64,000 nt of DNA from Rummeliibacillus sp963792445 (GTDB lineage: Bacteria > Bacillota > Bacilli > Bacillales_A > Planococcaceae). Below are positions 42,791-52,900 of this stretch, one piece after another. Under the pieces are notes generated by a model. It was given only the letters and a program-made list of their open reading frames with translations. It did not search any database and had not been told where the DNA came from. Both the position numbers and the translations under genes were made by a program. The stretch is from positions 1-64,000 of the forward strand of contig CAWBWO010000002.1 in NCBI GenBank assembly GCA_963792445.1. Reading direction: 5' to 3'. Numbering within the stretch: position 1 is the stretch's first letter; each line of letters opens with the position of its first letter.

Positions 42791-43423
42791 TTAACTATCC
42801 TTTTTTACCATAATTCTATATATCGGAATCAATTCATCAAAAGTATTTTCAACTACTTTTGCAAATTCTTCAGCGGAAAGTTGTACTGCTTTTTCCTTTG
42901 GCAATTGCAGTCCAATCATAAATTCGCCTTTTTTAACATCTCGTAGTCGAATCAACAATTTTTCTAATGAACCATCAGTAAATGCATTTCTTAATGGAAT
43001 GCCATTTGGATCAAAATGGTCCCCTGAAACATAAAAGTTGTTTGGTAGTGCATTTAGAGATTTCAGATTATTCAACAAATTGATGGCTATTTCTTGTTTT
43101 GAAGGTGCTTCATAAATAGCACATAGAAGGATAAAAATATGTGATTTAAAAAGTCCAATTTCGAAATGGGGTAATGCCTTATAACCTCGTTTATTTGTTG
43201 CAAATGCGACCCAGCTGTCTATAGGAGGATTCACTTTTCTTCTTGCATGTTTAGCTACATGGGGGTAAAATTCTTCTCCAATTTTTGATGAGAAGTATGT
43301 AGAGTACGTTTTCCCCATTTCTTCAAATTTGGGACGTACATTCTCAATTAGCGCGGACATACGTTGTTCAAGTCCTGGTATTGTAAACACTTCAAAGTCT
43401 GTGTCAGTCCATCTTACATTCAA
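42791..43423 (-). CDS. yktB: UPF0637 family protein
   Basis: A 210-residue soluble protein of the YktB (DUF1054) family, function unknown. Family features include the start WTDTDFEVFTIPGLEQRM, the middle VNPPIDSWVAFATNKRGYK and PHFEIGLF, and EFMIGLQLPKE near the end. AAAGGAGAGG precedes the ATG. Opposite in direction to yktA and the small gene after it, matching B. subtilis synteny. Confidence 0.88.
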   Translation of the reverse strand: MNVRWTDTDFEVFTIPGLEQRMSALIENVRPKFEEMGKTYSTYFSSKIGEEFYPHVAKHARRKVNPPIDSWVAFATNKRGYKALPHFEIGLFKSHIFILLCAIYEAPSKQEIAINLLNNLKSLNALPNNFYVSGDHFDPNGIPLRNAFTDGSLEKLLIRLRDVKKGEFMIGLQLPKEKAVQLSAEEFAKVVENTFDELIPIYRIMVKKDS

Positions 43424-43588
43424 TTTTTTTCCTCTCCTTTGTTAACTTTATGTTTATTTTATTTGAAAAATGGGAAAAAATCTTGTATAAGGACTTACCA
43501 TTCTTTATTCAGTGAATATAATGTAGAAAATGGTCAGAAAATTCTAATTTCTAATCATTTATACCTCAAATTAAAGGAGATGATCAAT

Positions 43589-43786
43589 ATGAAACAGGTA
43601 GTTCATATTATTCGTAAAGTGGATTTTGAAAAGCAATATGTAAAAGGGCTCCAGTTAGAAGTGGATTATGAGTTAGCAACATTATTTGAAGCAATGCAAA
43701 CGAATGATACAAACCAAATTGATCAAAGTAAGGCGAGGTTAGCTGAAATTCATATGGAGCTGGAGGCATTCCATGCATTCGCCTAG
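43589..43786 (+). CDS. Small conserved protein (position of ykzI)
   Basis: A 65-residue, mostly helical, acidic protein starting MKQVVHIIRKVDFEKQYVKG. The ATG at 43589 is chosen because AAAGGAGATGATC lies immediately upstream at proper spacing; the frame is open further up, but that part overlaps the divergent yktB start. In B. subtilis the small gene ykzI lies in this place; equivalence is by position only. Followed by a terminator. Function unknown. Confidence 0.75.
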   Translation: MKQVVHIIRKVDFEKQYVKGLQLEVDYELATLFEAMQTNDTNQIDQSKARLAEIHMELEAFHAFA

Positions 43787-43810
43787 GAATACTGAAAAAA
43801 TTTTAAGGTG

Positions 43811-43848
43811 ACACTTGCTTATCATTATGAGAAGCAGGTGTTTTTTTT
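43811..43848 (+). terminator. Terminator before yktC
   Basis: ACACTTGCTT pairs with AGAAGCAGGTGT (one bulge/G-T), followed by a run of eight T. Confidence 0.8.
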
Positions 43849-43906
43849 GGTATAATATACAAAAAATGAAGAGTATTTAAGTTATTCAAGGAAAGGTGGG
43901 GGAATC

Positions 43907-44710
43907 ATGCACATTGCTGAAGTTCATAAATTTGCAAAAACCATTATATTAGAAGCTGGGGAACGCATACGTAAATCATTTTCAGAAAAGTGGACAATTG
44001 AGACAAAAGCCGATGCAAATGATTTAGTTACAAATATTGACCGTGAAACGGAATTGTTTCTTAGAGAAAAAATTGCTGCTTCCTATCCATCACATAAAAT
44101 ATTGGGTGAAGAGGGTATGGGAAAGCAAATCGATTCACTTGAAGGTGTTGTCTGGATCATTGATCCAATTGATGGAACGATGAATTTTATTAGGCAACAT
44201 CGTAACTTTGCTATTTCAATTGGTATTTATATAAATGGCACTGGTAAACTAGGGTTTATTTATGATGTCATGCGGAATCATTTGTATTTTGCTGAAGTAG
44301 GAAAAGGTGCATTTATGAATGGAGTGCCGTTAAAACCCCTTGAAGAAATTGCGTTAAATAAATCAATCATTGGTCTTAATGCAATATGGGTGACACCTAA
44401 TAAAAGAATCAATCATGAACCAATGATTGAACTTGTTCAGAAAGTACGTGGGACAAGATCATATGGGTCAGCAACTTTAGAAATAGCCTCTGTAGCTAGC
44501 GGAAGAATGGATGCATATATTTCCATGAGATTATCACCATGGGATATAGCAGGTGGAGTAATTATTGCTAATGAGGTTGGAGCTATTTCAAGCAACTTAA
44601 GGAATGAGCCTATAAACTTATTAAAACAAGATACGTTTATAGTTGCCAATCCAACAATTCATGAAGAAATCCTTCAGCACTATATTCAACTAAAATTTGA
44701 AAATAAATAA
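43907..44710 (+). CDS. yktC: Inositol monophosphatase family protein
   Basis: A 267-residue Mg-dependent phosphatase. The metal-binding motifs of the inositol-phosphatase fold are visible: GEEG near residue 68, DPIDGTMNFIRQ at about residue 85 and WDIAGGVIIANEVG near residue 212. It could dephosphorylate inositol phosphate, fructose-1,6-bisphosphate or NADP; the substrate is not clear from sequence. AAAGGTGGGG precedes the ATG. B. subtilis yktC lies at the same place. Confidence 0.9.
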   Translation: MHIAEVHKFAKTIILEAGERIRKSFSEKWTIETKADANDLVTNIDRETELFLREKIAASYPSHKILGEEGMGKQIDSLEGVVWIIDPIDGTMNFIRQHRNFAISIGIYINGTGKLGFIYDVMRNHLYFAEVGKGAFMNGVPLKPLEEIALNKSIIGLNAIWVTPNKRINHEPMIELVQKVRGTRSYGSATLEIASVASGRMDAYISMRLSPWDIAGGVIIANEVGAISSNLRNEPINLLKQDTFIVANPTIHEEILQHYIQLKFENK

Positions 44711-44711
44711 T

Positions 44712-44761
44712 AAAGGGATTGTCCTACAAATGTTATATCAATTTGTAGGACAATCCCTTTT
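44712..44761. terminator. Bidirectional terminator between yktC and ylaF
   Basis: A perfect 20-bp stem (44712-44731 with 44741-44760) between convergent genes; the strongest hairpin in the window. Confidence 0.9.
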
Positions 44762-44784
44762 ACTTTATATCGTAATTTCCTTGT

Positions 44785-44970
44785 TTAAAGTAATCCTTCT
44801 TCACGGAATTTACGTTTTGTTTTAAAGCCTAAGCCGAAAACTACACAAACAGCAACGACTCCACCGATAATCCCCATTAGACTACCAGCAGCTATTGCAT
44901 AACCAATTGAACATATAGCTAATAGCCCTGCTAATGCAAAGATAGCCATGACGATTTTTGCTCTATTCAT
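44785..44970 (-). CDS. ylaF: YlaF-type small membrane protein (DUF5325)
   Basis: A 61-residue protein with two membrane helices (IVMAIFALAGLLAICSIGYAI and IIGGVVAVCVVFGLGF) and a basic C-terminal tail (KTKRKFREEGLL). The start at 44970 is used because GGAGAGG lies 6 bases upstream. It is next to typA, as ylaF is in B. subtilis, although here it is divergent from typA. Function unknown. Confidence 0.75.
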   Translation of the reverse strand: MNRAKIVMAIFALAGLLAICSIGYAIAAGSLMGIIGGVVAVCVVFGLGFKTKRKFREEGLL

Positions 44971-45079
44971 AATAATCCTCTCCAAAAAAATAATTATAAT
45001 TCTATTTTCATGCGAAATACTAATATAAGCAAGGTTTTCACTTGAAAAAATAAAAAAAGTTTAAATAGCCAAGCATAAT

Positions 45080-45108
45080 ATGACAAAAAACTATTTTTAT
45101 GTTATAAT
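45080..45108 (+). promoter_or_regulatory. SigA promoter of typA
   Basis: ATGACA (45080-45085) and TATAAT (45103-45108) with a 17-bp spacer, about 40 bases before the typA start. Confidence 0.65.
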
Positions 45109-45149
45109 AGCACAGTTATGGACTCGAAAAAAGAATGTGGAGTGGAACA

Positions 45150-46994
45150 ATGACAAAATTAAGAGAAGATCTCAGAAATATAGCAATTATTGCCCACGTC
45201 GACCATGGTAAAACAACATTAGTCGACCAATTATTAAAACAATCAGGAACATTCCGTTCAAACGAACATGTTGAAGAGCGTGCAATGGACTCTAACGATA
45301 TTGAACGTGAACGTGGTATTACCATCTTAGCTAAAAACACTGCTGTTCACTACGGAGATACTAAAATCAACATCTTGGATACACCAGGACACGCCGATTT
45401 CGGTGGTGAAGTTGAACGTATCTTGAAAATGGTTGATGGCGTTTTATTAGTAGTTGATGCTTATGAAGGTTGTATGCCTCAAACTCGTTTCGTTCTTAAA
45501 AAAGCGTTAGAACAAAAATTAACACCAATCGTAGTCGTAAACAAAGTCGATAAAGACTCAGCTCGTCCTGAAGAAGTTGTTGACGAAGTTTTAGACTTAT
45601 TAATCGAATTAGGTGCAGATGAAGATCAATTAGAATTCCCAGTAGTTTTTGCTTCAGGTGTAAATGGTACTGCTTCATTAGATCCAGATCCAGCTAAACA
45701 AGAAGAAAACATGAAATGTTTATTCGATGAAATCATTCGTCACATCCCAGCACCAGAAGATACTCGTGATGAACCTCTTCAATTCCAAGTTGCATTACTT
45801 GATTATAATGACTTCGTTGGCCGTATCGGTATTGGACGTGTTTTCCGCGGTACAATCCATGTTGGACAATCAGTATCTCTAGCAAAACTTGATGGTTCAG
45901 TTAAAAACTTCCGTGTTACGAAAATGTTTGGTTTCTTCGGTTTAAAACGTGAGGAAATTCAAGAAGCATATGCTGGCGATTTAATCGCTGTATCTGGTAT
46001 GGAAGAAATTAACGTTGGTGAAACTGTATGTCCACAAGATCACCTAGATCCACTTCCTCCAATGCACATTGATGAACCTACTTTACAAATGACTTTCTTA
46101 GTAAATAACTCACCATTCGCAGGTCGTGAGGGTAAATGGGTAACTTCACGTAAAATTGAAGAACGTTTACTTTCTCAATTACAAACTGACGTTTCTTTAC
46201 GTGTAGAACCAACAGATTCTCCAGATGCTTGGACAGTATCAGGTCGTGGTGAACTTCACTTATCAATCCTAGTTGAAAATATGCGTCGTGAAGGATACGA
46301 ATTACAAGTATCTAAACCAAAAGTAATCATTAAAGAAATTGATGGTGTGAAATGTGAACCAGTTGAACGTGTACAAATTGATGTGCCAGAAGAGTCTGTA
46401 GGTTCAATTATTGAATCACTAGGTGATCGTAAAGGTGAAATGCAAGATATGATCAATGAAGGTAATGGACAAGTTCGTCTAATCTTCATGGTACCAGCTC
46501 GTGGCTTAATTGGTTACACTACTGAATTTATGTCACTTACTAAAGGTTTTGGTATCATTAACCATACATTCGATTCATATCAACCAGTTGCTTCTGGCCG
46601 TGTCGGTGGCCGTCGTAATGGTGCGCTTGTATCTATGGAAACTGGTAAATCTACAACTTATGGTATGATGCAAGTAGAAGACCGTGGTGTATTATTCGTA
46701 GTACCAGGTACTGAAATCTACGAAGGTATGATTGTTGGTCAAAATTCACGTGATAACGATATTACAGTTAACATCACGAAAATGAAACAAAAAACAAATG
46801 TTCGTTCAGCAAATAAAGACCAAACAAATGTTATTAAAACACCAAAAATCTTAACACTTGAAGAAGCATTAGAATTCTTGGACGATGATGAATACCTAGA
46901 AGTAACACCAGAATCTATTCGTCTTCGTAAACAAATTTTAAATAAAAACGAACGCGAAAAATCTGCTAAAAAAGTGCATAGCGCTGAAGTATAA
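45150..46994 (+). CDS. typA: Translational GTPase TypA/BipA
   Basis: A 614-residue ribosome-associated GTPase of the EF-G family, acting in ribosome assembly and stress adaptation. G1 is AHVDHGKTT, the G2 region ERERGITI, G3 DTPGHADFG and G4 NKVDK. The C-terminal half contains the BipA-specific RGLIGYTTEFMSLTKGFGI and SYQPVASGRVGGRRNGALVS. The start at 45150 is selected for GGAGTGGA upstream; an in-frame start 15 bases earlier overlaps it. Followed 27 bases later by the YlaH gene. Confidence 0.96.
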   Translation: MTKLREDLRNIAIIAHVDHGKTTLVDQLLKQSGTFRSNEHVEERAMDSNDIERERGITILAKNTAVHYGDTKINILDTPGHADFGGEVERILKMVDGVLLVVDAYEGCMPQTRFVLKKALEQKLTPIVVVNKVDKDSARPEEVVDEVLDLLIELGADEDQLEFPVVFASGVNGTASLDPDPAKQEENMKCLFDEIIRHIPAPEDTRDEPLQFQVALLDYNDFVGRIGIGRVFRGTIHVGQSVSLAKLDGSVKNFRVTKMFGFFGLKREEIQEAYAGDLIAVSGMEEINVGETVCPQDHLDPLPPMHIDEPTLQMTFLVNNSPFAGREGKWVTSRKIEERLLSQLQTDVSLRVEPTDSPDAWTVSGRGELHLSILVENMRREGYELQVSKPKVIIKEIDGVKCEPVERVQIDVPEESVGSIIESLGDRKGEMQDMINEGNGQVRLIFMVPARGLIGYTTEFMSLTKGFGIINHTFDSYQPVASGRVGGRRNGALVSMETGKSTTYGMMQVEDRGVLFVVPGTEIYEGMIVGQNSRDNDITVNITKMKQKTNVRSANKDQTNVIKTPKILTLEEALEFLDDDEYLEVTPESIRLRKQILNKNEREKSAKKVHSAEV

Positions 46995-47021
46995 TTTTCG
47001 CTAGACTGGGGGATGTTGATC

Positions 47022-47411
47022 TTGTTTAAGTCCGGTTTACTATTAAAACTGAATTTTATGCAAGCTGCTACATCTACTTCTACTGATGGCCATGATTTAG
47101 TTTTTAACCGTATGTCAGGTGTTGCTCGCTATATTTATGAGAGTGCGCCGAGCTATTCGGTTGCAGGTTATATTCTATTAGCAGTTATTTTCATATTAAC
47201 TGCTATTGTCTATCATCTTGGATTTGCAAGATCTGCATTAAAGGCATGGCAAACAGCTGTGATATATGTATTTTTGTTTTTCGGATGTATCATTTTAACC
47301 TTTTTAGCATTCTTCTTACCAATGGTAGAGGGATTAATCGTGGCAGCTTTAGTATTAATCGTCTACAAAATGCGTTTACGTAGAGATAAGAAAAAAGAGG
47401 CTACCTCTTAA
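47022..47411 (+). CDS. ylaH: YlaH-like membrane protein
   Basis: About 129 residues with two or three membrane helices (VAGYILLAVIFILTAIVYHLGF; VIYVFLFFGCIILTFLAFFLPM; a third near VEGLIVAALVLIVY) and a basic, charged C-terminus. The TTG at 47022 is preferred as start: GGGGG (47008-47012) lies 9 bases upstream, whereas the ATG at 47013 abuts that site. Location directly after typA matches ylaH in B. subtilis. Function unknown. Confidence 0.75.
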   Translation: MFKSGLLLKLNFMQAATSTSTDGHDLVFNRMSGVARYIYESAPSYSVAGYILLAVIFILTAIVYHLGFARSALKAWQTAVIYVFLFFGCIILTFLAFFLPMVEGLIVAALVLIVYKMRLRRDKKKEATS

Positions 47412-47412
47412 T

Positions 47413-47450
47413 AAAAAAAGATACCAAGTAATTACTTGGTATCTTTTTTT
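47413..47450. terminator. Terminator after ylaH
   Basis: AAAAAAAGATACCAAGTA pairs perfectly with TACTTGGTATCTTTTTTT around AT, ending both convergent transcripts. Confidence 0.9.
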
Positions 47451-47519
47451 ATGGCTTCTTAATCAAGTTCATCAATGTAATAAAAAAGCAGAAACTAGAA
47501 ATACTCTACTATTTTTTAA

Positions 47520-47723
47520 TTAATATTCCTCGTCTGCTTGGACAGCACTTCGAATAAAACGAAATTTCCCTGTCGCAAGTCTTGCATTGGTCTTATCAGT
47601 AATTCGATCGTGACAAGCAGGACACATATATGTGTGAATAGGACGATTGCGTAATTTTTTTGCTTCTGATGAGAAATCTGGAATTTCGCTTAAAGTATCA
47701 CAGATTACGCATTTTACGCGCAT
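47520..47723 (-). CDS. ylaI: YlaI-like zinc-ribbon protein (DUF2197)
   Basis: A 67-residue protein starting MRVKCVICDTL, with two Cys pairs (CVIC and CPAC) about 29 residues apart, fitting a zinc ribbon, and an HDRITDKT segment after the second pair. Size and location agree with B. subtilis YlaI. The ribosome site is AAGGGGGAG, 5-6 bases before the ATG. It lies 14 bp after the 166-residue gene, so they form a two-gene operon. Function unknown. Confidence 0.82.
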   Translation of the reverse strand: MRVKCVICDTLSEIPDFSSEAKKLRNRPIHTYMCPACHDRITDKTNARLATGKFRFIRSAVQADEEY

Positions 47724-47737
47724 AAAATGACTCCCCC

Positions 47738-48238
47738 TTATACTACTTGCATACCTACGATTCCTTTTATAGGATTTTCGTAGTTTGAACCATCTTCTGC
47801 TAACAAGTAGACAGGACCATCCTCTTCCAACATTTGACCTTCTTTGCTAAATTGGAAAATAAGTTTTTTGGCATCTTCCATGCTATAACGATATTCTGCA
47901 CCATCTTTTGTTTCAAAAATAATAGATGTTGCATCTTCTTTTGGTTCAGCGTTATTTATAAATGACTCTATTTTTATACCAAATGTACCTGTCATCATGT
48001 GCTTTCGATCGAATTTACGCTCAGAATTTAAAGTTGGTGGGAAAACGGCCCCTTCCATAATTTCGCGTGACCAGAACTTGCCGGCCTTTTCAATATATTC
48101 TTCATCAGCATTTACCTCAACAGGTTTTTCGATGAAATATTTTTCTAGATCTAGTTTGCGGTCATCAAAAATCCAAACTGAAGAATCTAATGTAATTTGA
48201 AAATTGACGTTACCTTTAATTTGAATGATGGATTCCAT
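47738..48238 (-). CDS. Conserved hypothetical protein, 166 residues
   Basis: A soluble, acidic protein starting MESIIQIKGNVNFQITLDSSVWIFDDRKLDLEKYF-like (only partly quoted). No signal peptide, membrane helix or known motif is seen. The two halves look like mixed beta structure: SREIMEGAVFPPTLNSERKF in the middle and AEYRYSMEDAKKLIFQF later. GAGGAGGAAAA precedes the ATG closely. I recall related proteins in other Bacillales near typA, sometimes labelled as prolyl isomerases, but nothing in the sequence supports that activity. It is co-directional with ylaI. Confidence 0.7.
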   Translation of the reverse strand: MESIIQIKGNVNFQITLDSSVWIFDDRKLDLEKYFIEKPVEVNADEEYIEKAGKFWSREIMEGAVFPPTLNSERKFDRKHMMTGTFGIKIESFINNAEPKEDATSIIFETKDGAEYRYSMEDAKKLIFQFSKEGQMLEEDGPVYLLAEDGSNYENPIKGIVGMQVV

Positions 48239-48283
48239 TAATTTTCCTCCTCAAATGTTTCATTCCATTCTTTAGTATACCGC

Positions 48284-48325
48284 TTTTTATATTGATATAG
48301 AAAGTTTTTATATTGATATAGAAAG
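48284..48325. repeat. Perfect 21-bp tandem duplication
   Basis: The unit TTTTTATATTGATATAGAAAG occurs twice back to back (48284-48304, 48305-48325) in the region between divergent genes. It contains the dyad TATATTGATATA and could duplicate a promoter or operator of either gene. Confidence 0.85.
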
Positions 48326-48437
48326 AAATAATATTATGATTCTCAATTTGAAATATAGATGCTTGCATTTTTTCTTTGCAAAAGCTAAACTTTATTAAGA
48401 TAGAGTTGAAGAAATATCAGGTAATGGGGGCGTCCTC

Positions 48438-48719
48438 ATGGATACAAAATCACAAAGTTCGTATCAGGAGAAAGCATTGGAACTCCTAATTGCCGATGCG
48501 GATAAAATAGCAAAATTAATTAGAGTACAAATGGAGCATTTGACAATGCCTCAATGTCCTCTGTACGAAGAAGTTTTAGATACGCAAATGTTTGGTTTAT
48601 CGCGCGAAATTGACTTTGCAGTTAAACTAGGCTTGCTTGAACGTGAAAAGGGGAGAGAAATTCTCGATTCACTTGAAAAAGAGCTGTCTGCATTGCATGA
48701 TGCATTCATGAAAGAATAA
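48438..48719 (+). CDS. ylaN: YlaN family protein (iron homeostasis)
   Basis: A 93-residue helical cytoplasmic protein. Sequence YQEKALELLIADADKI, MPQCPLYEEVLDTQMFGLSREIDFAVKLG and the C-terminal LEKELSALHDAF are typical of YlaN (UPF0358). YlaN has been reported to bind iron and modulate Fur in Firmicutes (established knowledge, recalled). GGGGGCG lies about 8 bases upstream of the ATG. A terminator follows, then ftsW, as in B. subtilis. Confidence 0.92.
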   Translation: MDTKSQSSYQEKALELLIADADKIAKLIRVQMEHLTMPQCPLYEEVLDTQMFGLSREIDFAVKLGLLEREKGREILDSLEKELSALHDAFMKE

Positions 48720-48721
48720 GT

Positions 48722-48756
48722 AAAAAACTCAAACAATGCGTTGTTTGGGTTTTTTT
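48722..48756 (+). terminator. Terminator after ylaN
   Basis: AAAAACTCAAACAA pairs with TTGTTTGGGTTTTT around TGCG. Confidence 0.85.
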
Positions 48757-48780
48757 GCTAATAATGAATGAGGTTATTAT

Positions 48781-49944
48781 ATGAAAACATATTTTAAAAA
48801 GTATGCCAAGTTTTTTGATTACCCATTATTTTTTACATATGTATTACTGTGTCTTTTTGGGTTAGTAATGATTTATAGTGCTAGTATGTTCTGGGCAGTA
48901 AACACATTACAAACATCACCAGATTATTTTTATAAAAAACAATTGATGAATTTATCACTCGCTGCAGTTGCGTTTTTTATAGGATTAATCATTCCATATA
49001 AGCGCTATAAGGATCGCAATATGATGTTATTAATTATAGCGACAATGCTAGCTTTATTGTTTGCTGTCTTTTGTTTTGGATATAGTCCAGGCCATTCAGG
49101 AGCAAAGAGTTGGTTAAACTTAGGGGTTTTTAACTTACAGCCTTCAGAACTTACAAAGTTAGGTATGATTCTTTATTTTGCAGCATTTTTTTCGAAAAAG
49201 AGAGAAAAAGGTAAGTTGGATATTATCAACGAGTCCATTGTTCCACCATTAATGGTTTTAGGTACAGCTATAATTTTAATTGGTTTAGAGCCGGATTTAG
49301 GTGCTATTGGCTTAATTACAATCATCATCTTATCGGTTATGGCTGCAAGTGGCATGAAGTTTACTACTTTTGGTAAAATTATTGGGTGTTTAATAGGATT
49401 GGCAGTTATATCTCTTATTGGACTTTTGATTTTCAAAGATTCATTTTTTACCGAACGTCGAATGGGGCGTTTAAAAGCATACCTTGATCCGTTCCAAGAT
49501 GCTGATGCATTTGGTTATCAAATGGTAAACGGTTATTATGCAATTGGTTCTGGTGGTGTAAAAGGTTTAGGTTTAGGCCAATCAGTTCAGAAGATGGGAT
49601 ATCTTCCTGAACCTCAAACAGACTTTATTTTAGCTATCATTTCCGAAGAATTAGGTACTTTCGGTATTGCAATTGTTTTATTTGGCTTAGGATTTATTGT
49701 ATATAAAGCAATGCGTATTGCGATTAAAGCAAAAGATCCTTTAGCACGAATGATTGCTGCGGGCATTGGAAGTTGGATTGGAATTCAAACTTTCGTCAAT
49801 GTAGGGGGATTAAGCGGTATTATTCCATTAACAGGTGTACCACTTCCTTTTATTAGTTATGGCGGAACTTCGATAATTCTGTTATCTTTAGCTATGGGGA
49901 TTTTGGCAAATGTCTCCATGGTTGTTAAAAAGGATACTACATAA
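48781..49944 (+). CDS. ftsW: Peptidoglycan glycosyltransferase FtsW (SEDS family)
   Basis: A 387-residue polytopic membrane protein that polymerises lipid II at the division septum together with a class B PBP. About ten helices are visible; SEDS hallmarks include GLVMIYSASMFWA in the first helix region, SWLNLGVFNLQPSELTKLG, EPDLGAIGLI, and GVPLPFISYGGTS near the C-terminus. Length is typical. GAGG lies upstream of the ATG at 48781. The gene pair ftsW-pycA is the same as in B. subtilis. Confidence 0.93.
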   Translation: MKTYFKKYAKFFDYPLFFTYVLLCLFGLVMIYSASMFWAVNTLQTSPDYFYKKQLMNLSLAAVAFFIGLIIPYKRYKDRNMMLLIIATMLALLFAVFCFGYSPGHSGAKSWLNLGVFNLQPSELTKLGMILYFAAFFSKKREKGKLDIINESIVPPLMVLGTAIILIGLEPDLGAIGLITIIILSVMAASGMKFTTFGKIIGCLIGLAVISLIGLLIFKDSFFTERRMGRLKAYLDPFQDADAFGYQMVNGYYAIGSGGVKGLGLGQSVQKMGYLPEPQTDFILAIISEELGTFGIAIVLFGLGFIVYKAMRIAIKAKDPLARMIAAGIGSWIGIQTFVNVGGLSGIIPLTGVPLPFISYGGTSIILLSLAMGILANVSMVVKKDTT

Positions 49945-49961
49945 GCTAAGGGGAGATTTTT

Positions 49962-52900
49962 ATGACGATTAATAAAATATTAGTAGCTAATCGTGGTGAA
50001 ATTGCGATTCGCGTATTCCGAGCGTGTACAGAAATGAATATTCATACAGTGGCAATCTATTCAAGGGAAGATAGCGGTTCGTATCATAGGTATAAAGCAG
50101 ATGAAGCTTACCTTGTTGGGGATGGCAAGAAACCTATTGATGCATATTTAGACATTGAAGGAATTATTGAAATCGCAAAAGATGCTGGAGTAGATGCAAT
50201 CCACCCTGGCTACGGTTTTTTATCTGAAAATTTAGAATTTGCAAAACGATGTGAAGAGGAAGGAATTATCTTTATCGGTCCAACTTCAAAGCACTTAGAT
50301 ATGTTTGGCGATAAAGTGAAAGCAAGAGAACAAGCGATATTAGCAGGGATACCTGTTATTCCTGGTACAGATGGCCCTGTAGAATCTTTAGAAGAAGTAT
50401 TAGCTTTTGGGGAAGAACATCAATATCCATTAATGATCAAAGCTGCCTTAGGTGGTGGAGGTCGTGGTATGCGCGTTGTAAATAATGCAGAGGAAGCTCA
50501 AGATGCATATGATCGTGCAAAATCAGAAGCCAAAGCAGCGTTTGGTTCAGATGAAGTATATGTAGAAAAATGCATCCTTCACCCAAAACATATTGAAGTG
50601 CAAATTTTAGGGGATATAGAAGGAAATCTTGTTCATTTATATGAACGAGATTGCTCAATTCAACGTCGTCATCAAAAAGTGGTAGAAATCGCACCATCGA
50701 ATTCTATTTCACATGAGTTACGTGAGAGAATTTGTAATGCTGCTGTAAAGTTAATGAATAATGTCAATTATATAAATGCAGGTACTGTAGAGTTTTTAGT
50801 AGCTGGAGATGATTTTTACTTCATCGAAGTAAACCCACGCGTTCAAGTTGAACATACAATTACAGAAATGGTTACAGGTATCGATATTGTTCATGCACAA
50901 ATTAACATCGCAAATGGTTATACACTACACGGCGATGTCATTAATATTCCTGAACAATCTAAAATTCCGTTATTTGGTTATGCAATTCAATCACGTGTTA
51001 CAACGGAAGATCCGCAAAACAATTTCATGCCAGATACAGGTAAATTAATGGTGTATCGTTCAAGCGGTGGTTTTGGTGTCCGATTAGATGCAGGAAATGG
51101 ATTCCAAGGTGCTGTCATTTCCCCACATTACGATTCTTTACTGGTAAAAGTTTCAACATGGGGTAATACATTTAACGAAGCAGCCTCTAAAATGGGCCGA
51201 AACCTACAAGAATTCCGTATTCGTGGTATTAAAACAAATATCCCATTCTTAGAGAATGTTGTAAAACATCCTAAGTTTATCGATGGTCAATTTGATACTA
51301 GTTTTATAGATTCAACACCTGAATTATTCTTATTTAAACCTGCACGTGACCGTGGTACAAAATTACTTAGCTATATTGGAAACGTAACGATTAATGGTTT
51401 TCCTGGTATAGAAAAGAAACCAAAGCCAATTCATCCAAAACCACATAAGCCTCAAATTGAACGCTTCCAAACGATTCCAGCAGGAACCAAACAAATTTTG
51501 GATGAAAGAGGTCCTGAGGGGTTAGTAAAATGGATTAAAGAGCAAGACGATTTATTATTAACAGATACGACTATGCGTGATGCGCATCAATCATTACTTG
51601 CAACACGTGTAAGGTCTCATGATATGTTTGAAATTGCAGATGAAACTGCGCGTATTATGAATAATTATTTCTCTCTAGAAATGTGGGGAGGTGCAACCTT
51701 TGACGTTGCATATCGTTTCTTAAAAGAAGACCCATGGGAGAGATTACTTAAATTACGAGAAAAAATACCAAATGTAATGTTCCAAATGTTATTCCGCGGT
51801 GCGAATGCAGTTGGGTACAAAAACTATCCAGATAATTTAATTAGAGAATTTATTCAAAAATCTGCAGATGCGGGAATCGATGTATTCCGTATTTTCGATA
51901 GTTTAAACTGGATTAAAGGAATGGAAGTAGCAATTGATGGAGCAAGAAATGCAGGGAAGATTGCAGAAGCAGCTATTTGCTACACAGGAGACATTTTAGA
52001 CGACTCTAGAGCAAAATACACTGTTAAGTATTATAAAGATATGGCGAAGGAATTAGAGGCAGCTGGAGCTCATATTCTTGCTATTAAAGATATGGCTGGA
52101 CTATTAAAACCCGAAGCCGCTTATCGACTAATTTCAGAATTAAAAGAATCAACAGATCTACCAATTCATTTGCATTCACATGATACAAGTGGTAACGGAA
52201 TTTATTTATATGCAAAAGCAGCTGAAGCTGGGGTAGACATCGTAGATACAGCGTTAGGTTCGATGGCAGGGTTAACATCACAACCAAGTTCAAATAGTTT
52301 GTACTACGCTCTAAAAGGTAGTAAACGCCAAGTACGCGCTAATATTGAGGGCTTAGAAAAGCTTTCTTACTATTGGGAAGATGTTCGTAAATATTACAAA
52401 GACTTTGAAAGTGGAATGAATAGTCCACATTCAGAAATTTATGTTCATGAAATGCCAGGTGGTCAATATAGTAACCTACAACAACAAGCAAAAGGCGTAG
52501 GACTAGGGGATCGATGGGAAGAAGTTAAAAAAATGTATTCTCGCGTGAACCTATTATTTGGTGATATTGTTAAAGTAACACCATCATCTAAAGTCGTTGG
52601 TGACATGGCATTGTTTATGGTTCAAAATGATTTAGATGAGAAGTCCGTACTAGAACGCGGGAAAGTAATTGATTTCCCAGATTCAGTTATTGAATTATTC
52701 CAAGGATACTTAGGACAACCATATGGTGGCTTCCCAGAAGAATTGCAAAAAGTAATTTTAAAAGATCGTGAACCAATTTCAGTTAGACCAGGCGAACTAT
52801 TAGAGCCAACTGATTTAATCGAAATCCGCGATATATTATTTAACAAATACAATAGACCAATTACAGGTCATGAAATATTAGCTTCAGCACTTTATCCAAA

